Source: an uncultured Lachnospiraceae bacterium (GTDB lineage Bacteria; Bacillota; Clostridia; Lachnospirales; Lachnospiraceae). Taken from it: a DNA stretch of 13,144 nucleotides. A program made the translations under genes and the position numbers. The notes under the pieces were generated by a model. The model searched no databases. It saw only the letters and a list, made by a program, of their open reading frames with translations, and had not been told where the DNA came from. Shown piece by piece: positions 12,805 to 13,144 of this stretch. Position 1 is the first letter of the stretch. Each line of letters starts with the position of its first letter. The DNA lies in NCBI GenBank assembly GCA_910584785.1, contig CAJUDX010000080.1:1-13144 (forward strand), in the 5' to 3' direction.

Positions 12805-13144
12805 AATGTTTTAGAATAATCCTATTGATAATGGCATAAGACGCTTTAAACTGACTATACCTAAAATAGAAAAGCAGAAGAATCAGATTAGGAACAAAAA
12901 CACATAGACTAAGTCGAATCAATAGTCCTGCTATTCCTTTTATTGAAACAATATTACAAATAGAATAAGTTAAAACAGCTGCTACAATTGTCACAAAAAA
13001 ATAAAACAAATGCTGTAAATAAAATTTCTTTGGACTCCTCTTGAAATAATATTTGAATAATATATTTGTTCTTGTAATAAAGTTTAAAATAACTATAGTG
13101 AAGAGTGTCGCAACAATAATTCCAGTTACACCAAACAGATTTCC
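12803..13144 (-). CDS. C-terminal part of a polysaccharide flippase-type membrane protein (runs off the window)
   Basis: The minus-strand frame is open from the window edge at 13144 to the TAA at 12803-12805, giving 113 residues. It is not a 68-residue gene starting near 13009, which would need a TTG without an RBS. The segment starts GNLFGVTGIIVATLFTIVIL, followed by a basic loop (KYYFKRSPKKFY) and two or three further hydrophobic helices. This resembles the end of Wzx/RfbX-type (MOP superfamily) flippases that export lipid-linked sugars. It is distinctly AT-rich compared with the rest of the window, as is common for surface-polysaccharide loci, and may mark the edge of such a cluster. The family call rests on overall pattern only. 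Confidence 0.6.
   Translation of the reverse strand, partial: GNLFGVTGIIVATLFTIVILNFITRTNILFKYYFKRSPKKFYLQHLFYFFVTIVAAVLTYSICNIVSIKGIAGLLIRLSLCVFVPNLILLLFYFRYSQFKASYAIINRIILKH

Noticed and set aside
12803..13009. A complete 68-aa membrane protein
   Set aside because: The frame is open to the window edge and the presumed start is an unsupported TTG; it is the end of a longer protein.

Overview
The window looks like a chromosomal segment of an anaerobic Firmicute, most probably a Clostridia/Lachnospiraceae-type gut bacterium. The reasons are strong AGGAGG-type ribosome binding sites, housekeeping-type promoters (TTGACA-17-TATAAT), several intrinsic terminators, a CymR/IscR-like Rrf2 regulator next to metY and cysK, and flavin/iron-sulfur redox proteins of anaerobic type. 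No tRNA, rRNA, CRISPR array or complete insertion sequence is visible. The species assignment is inference.

Region 1 (1-2701, + strand): a two-gene operon. The first gene encodes a fusion of two FMN_bind-like repeats with a PyrK-like (dihydroorotate dehydrogenase electron-transfer subunit) flavin/[2Fe-2S] module. The second encodes a PyrD-like FMN beta/alpha barrel. The barrel keeps the catalytic-loop Cys and the FMN-phosphate motifs but has lost most orotate-binding residues. I read the pair as an electron-transfer enzyme for an unknown substrate, not as pyrimidine biosynthesis.

Region 2 (2705-4752, - strand): two divergent pol-beta-type nucleotidyltransferases of the RlaP/YcgL class. The downstream one has its own promoter and a roughly 150-nt leader containing three tandem 31-bp units. 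Each unit folds into the same hairpin, with compensatory changes between copies.

Region 3 (4850-7905): a sulfur-assimilation island with metY (O-acetylhomoserine sulfhydrylase), a three-cysteine Rrf2 regulator and cysK (cysteine synthase). A near-identical 25-bp operator overlaps both the metY and the rrf2 promoters, which suggests autoregulation and control of metY by the Rrf2 protein. cysK has a separate strong promoter with a different pair of repeats.

Region 4 (7906-8671): a long 18-bp-arm inverted repeat that encloses the RBS and start of a possible 31-aa hydrophobic peptide, then a convergent gene for an unrecognised secreted protein.

Region 5 (8806-12804): a catabolic-looking module. 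A LacI-family repressor is divergent from a DapA/NanA-superfamily lyase with altered catalytic residues, followed by an NRAMP-fold transporter that lacks the metal-binding DPGN and MPH motifs. Three matching LacI-type operators flank the divergent promoters. A strong terminator with a possible attenuator sits between lyase and transporter. The module probably imports and cleaves a small organic acid (inference).

Region 6 (12803-13144, - strand): the C-terminal end of an AT-rich polysaccharide flippase-type membrane protein that runs off the window and shares a bidirectional terminator with the transporter.
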